In this document: piece after piece, positions 62,792-64,000 of the stretch
Layout: every line of letters starts with the position of its first letter
How positions within the stretch are numbered: the stretch's first letter is position 1
Assembly (NCBI GenBank): GCA_945913285.1
Contig: CAMEDD010000003.1
Span: forward strand, 35,600 to 99,599
DNA length: 64,000 nt
From: Candidatus Sulfopaludibacter sp. SbA3
GTDB lineage: Bacteria; Pseudomonadota; Alphaproteobacteria; Caulobacterales; Hyphomonadaceae
Direction: 5' to 3'
Made by a program: the position numbers and the translations under genes
Notes under the pieces: generated by a model
The model's input: only the letters and a program-made list of their open reading frames with translations
Told to the model about the DNA's origin: nothing
Database searches by the model: none

Positions 62792-63784
62792 CTAGTCCCG
62801 CACATTGATCAGCAAGGAGGCGGCAAAAGCATCCTCCAGCGGCTTGAAGCGCGCGATGATTTCCTGCTCGGCGGCGTTTCGTTCCGCTGCATCGCCGTCC
62901 GTGAGGAAGGCTTCGAGCTCCGCTGCCTCCTTGCTGAGGGCGCTGCGCACCAGGGGGCCGCAGTCGCTGACCTGGCGTGCCTTGTTGATCGGGCAGGCCT
63001 TCAGCCAGGTGATCGGGCGGTCCACCCAAAGATCGGAGGCCAAGCCTTCCCGGCGTATGAGGACCAGCCTTTCGCCGGTCTTCTTGCAGGCCTTCTGCAT
63101 GTCCTTCTCGAAGCGCTTGAACTCATCTGGAAAACCGAGGCCGCAATAGGCGTCTATGTTGAAGGCGCTGACGCTCATGATCTCTTCGCGCCCATCCTCA
63201 TCAAAGGTGTGGCGTTCGAGATAGTCGGACCCATACCAGTCCGCCACGAGGTCGCCGAGTTCGAGATCGCGGGCGGGTTTGCGCTCGAGCCGGATCACGT
63301 AGCGGGCCGCTTCCAGGTCGTTGAAGGCCGCGCCGGAAAAGAAGTTCAGCTTGCCGGTCATCGACGTCCACGAAACAGCCCCGTCCTGCTTCGCTTCGGA
63401 CTTCGTGACTTCGGCCGGATTGATTTCGGTGCCGTAAACCATGACGGTTTCAGTGCGCCATTTGCCATCGAGCGCCGCGACCGCGCCTTCGCCGTGAGCA
63501 AGGCCGAAGCGGCAGGCGCCGGTCCAGGTCGTCCCGCGCCAATAGGCGGCGAGCCGGTTGAAGCCCTCCTCATGCGGGGCAAACACGACGACGGAGCATG
63601 CGCCATCGGCCGTTGGCACAAGCAGCTCGCCGGGACGAAGCGGGAGCGCGCCGCCGGGAACGGGCAGGGCTTCGGCAAGCGCTTCGGCCGGGGCCGGCGC
63701 CGCGCCCGCCGCGAGGCCCATAACCAACGCAGAGATAGCGGCGGACAGGACCCTCGATGCCAGGAGGGAACGGAAAGATCGCAT
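62792..63784 (-). CDS. Secreted protein of unknown function
   Basis: 330 residues from the ATG at 63784: signal peptide (RSFRSLLASRVLSAAISALV, cleavage after about residue 25-30), then a soluble domain. The blocks LRPGELLVPTADGACSVVVF, TGACRFGLAHGEGAV and FDEDGREEIMSVSAFNIDAYCG are not a recognised family. Four cysteines lie in the mature part, and TWTGACRFGLAHGEG is like MORN-type repeat proteins. Function not deduced. Its promoter region (63785-63850) adjoins the IS630-like element. Confidence 0.72.
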   Translation of the reverse strand: MRSFRSLLASRVLSAAISALVMGLAAGAAPAPAEALAEALPVPGGALPLRPGELLVPTADGACSVVVFAPHEEGFNRLAAYWRGTTWTGACRFGLAHGEGAVAALDGKWRTETVMVYGTEINPAEVTKSEAKQDGAVSWTSMTGKLNFFSGAAFNDLEAARYVIRLERKPARDLELGDLVADWYGSDYLERHTFDEDGREEIMSVSAFNIDAYCGLGFPDEFKRFEKDMQKACKKTGERLVLIRREGLASDLWVDRPITWLKACPINKARQVSDCGPLVRSALSKEAAELEAFLTDGDAAERNAAEQEIIARFKPLEDAFAASLLINVRD

Positions 63785-63901
63785 GTTTAACGGCCTCATT
63801 CCCCAGCCTTGATGCTAGGGATGATCGGCTCGGCCGCGATTGTCCAGTGGCCTAGAGCATCGTACCGATTGATTGAATCAAATTGATTCCCCGTCCCTTC
63901 G

Positions 63902-63918
63902 AACTGTGATTCACAGTT
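63902..63918. promoter_or_regulatory. Palindrome upstream of transposase start
   Basis: Perfect 8-bp dyad AACTGTGA/TCACAGTT about a central T, ending 16 nt before the transposase ATG and just before its AGGAGG. It could be an operator or an internal transposase-binding site. Only the symmetry and position are seen. Confidence 0.4.
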
Positions 63919-63934
63919 TCAGGAGGTGACTGAC

Positions 63935-64000
63935 ATGGCAAACCTGATTTCTGCTGATCTTCGTACGCGAATGATGCGCGGTGTTGCGAGCGGCAAGTCG
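63935..64000 (+). CDS. IS630-type transposase, N-terminal fragment
   Basis: Twenty-two codons are visible: MANLISADLRTRMMRGVASG. The SADLRTRMMRGVASGKS part matches the first helix of the IS630 helix-turn-helix (typically S-x-DLR-x-RVV-x-x-V-x-x-G-x-S). An AGGAGG ribosome site lies 8 nt upstream. The rest of the gene, and whether it is intact, is outside the window. Confidence 0.72.
   Translation, partial: MANLISADLRTRMMRGVASGKS

Larger units (their letters stand above)
63853..64000 (+). mobile_element. Left end of an IS630-family-like insertion sequence
   Basis: The transposase frame beginning at 63935 runs off the window. About 80 nt upstream the sequence ccTAGAGCATCGTACCGATTG likely holds the terminal inverted repeat next to a TA, the target of IS630/Tc1 elements. 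The right end is not visible, so the termini are inferred. Confidence 0.6.

Overview
The window is a GC-rich (roughly 60-65 % by eye) alphaproteobacterial chromosome segment. Evidence for this includes linked homoserine dehydrogenase and class II fructose-bisphosphatase genes, a class I PHA synthase, the rplM-rpsI pair, heme A synthase and a consensus CtrA box (TTAA-N7-TTAAC). The overall look is Hyphomonadaceae/Caulobacterales-like, but that placement is an inference and not a proven assignment.

Layout. 1-11,022: tail of an IscA/ErpA-type Fe-S protein, then unlinked enzymes: epoxide hydrolase, amidase lipoprotein, EttA, MBL hydrolase, Cys/Met PLP enzyme, carboxylesterase and free methionine-R-sulfoxide reductase. 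11,163-17,381: a tightly overlapping six-gene operon (DUF4129, DUF4350, MoxR, DUF58, SpoIIM-like, RDD), a conserved but little understood membrane/AAA system. 17,397-35,960: a large surface-polysaccharide region. Its leftward operon holds two GT2 enzymes, galE, a GT4-like enzyme, a Wzz/BY-kinase and an outer-membrane barrel, with a CtrA box at its head. Rightward genes are an FMN alpha-hydroxyacid oxidase, a flippase and an exostosin-like enzyme. A nucleotide-sugar block follows: an SDR, an SAF-domain oxidoreductase, an LhgO-like FAD enzyme, and convergent rfbC and rfbF.

36,048-51,114 is mostly metabolic: KDPG aldolase, acyl-CoA dehydrogenases and enoyl-CoA hydratase, TrmJ, Icd, PnuC with a nicotinamide-riboside-kinase/GNAT fusion, the glpX-hom-aminotransferase operon and PhaC. 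51,115-55,365 looks like a decayed accessory island: an orphan reading frame, GtrA, a multi-span membrane protein, a frameshifted GT2 and a tyrosine-recombinase remnant. 55,478-62,777 returns to core genes: argC, rpsI, rplM, ctaA, an Atm1-like ABC exporter and a LOG-family protein. It also holds a phosphatidylserine-decarboxylase-like protein that has lost its catalytic His and Ser. The window ends in the start of an IS630-type transposase.

The least explained items are the NRK-GNAT fusion with pnuC, the PSD-like pseudoenzyme beside an ABC exporter, the sugar-oxidation block in the polysaccharide region and the MoxR operon. No CRISPR array, rRNA, tRNA or recognisable defence system was seen.
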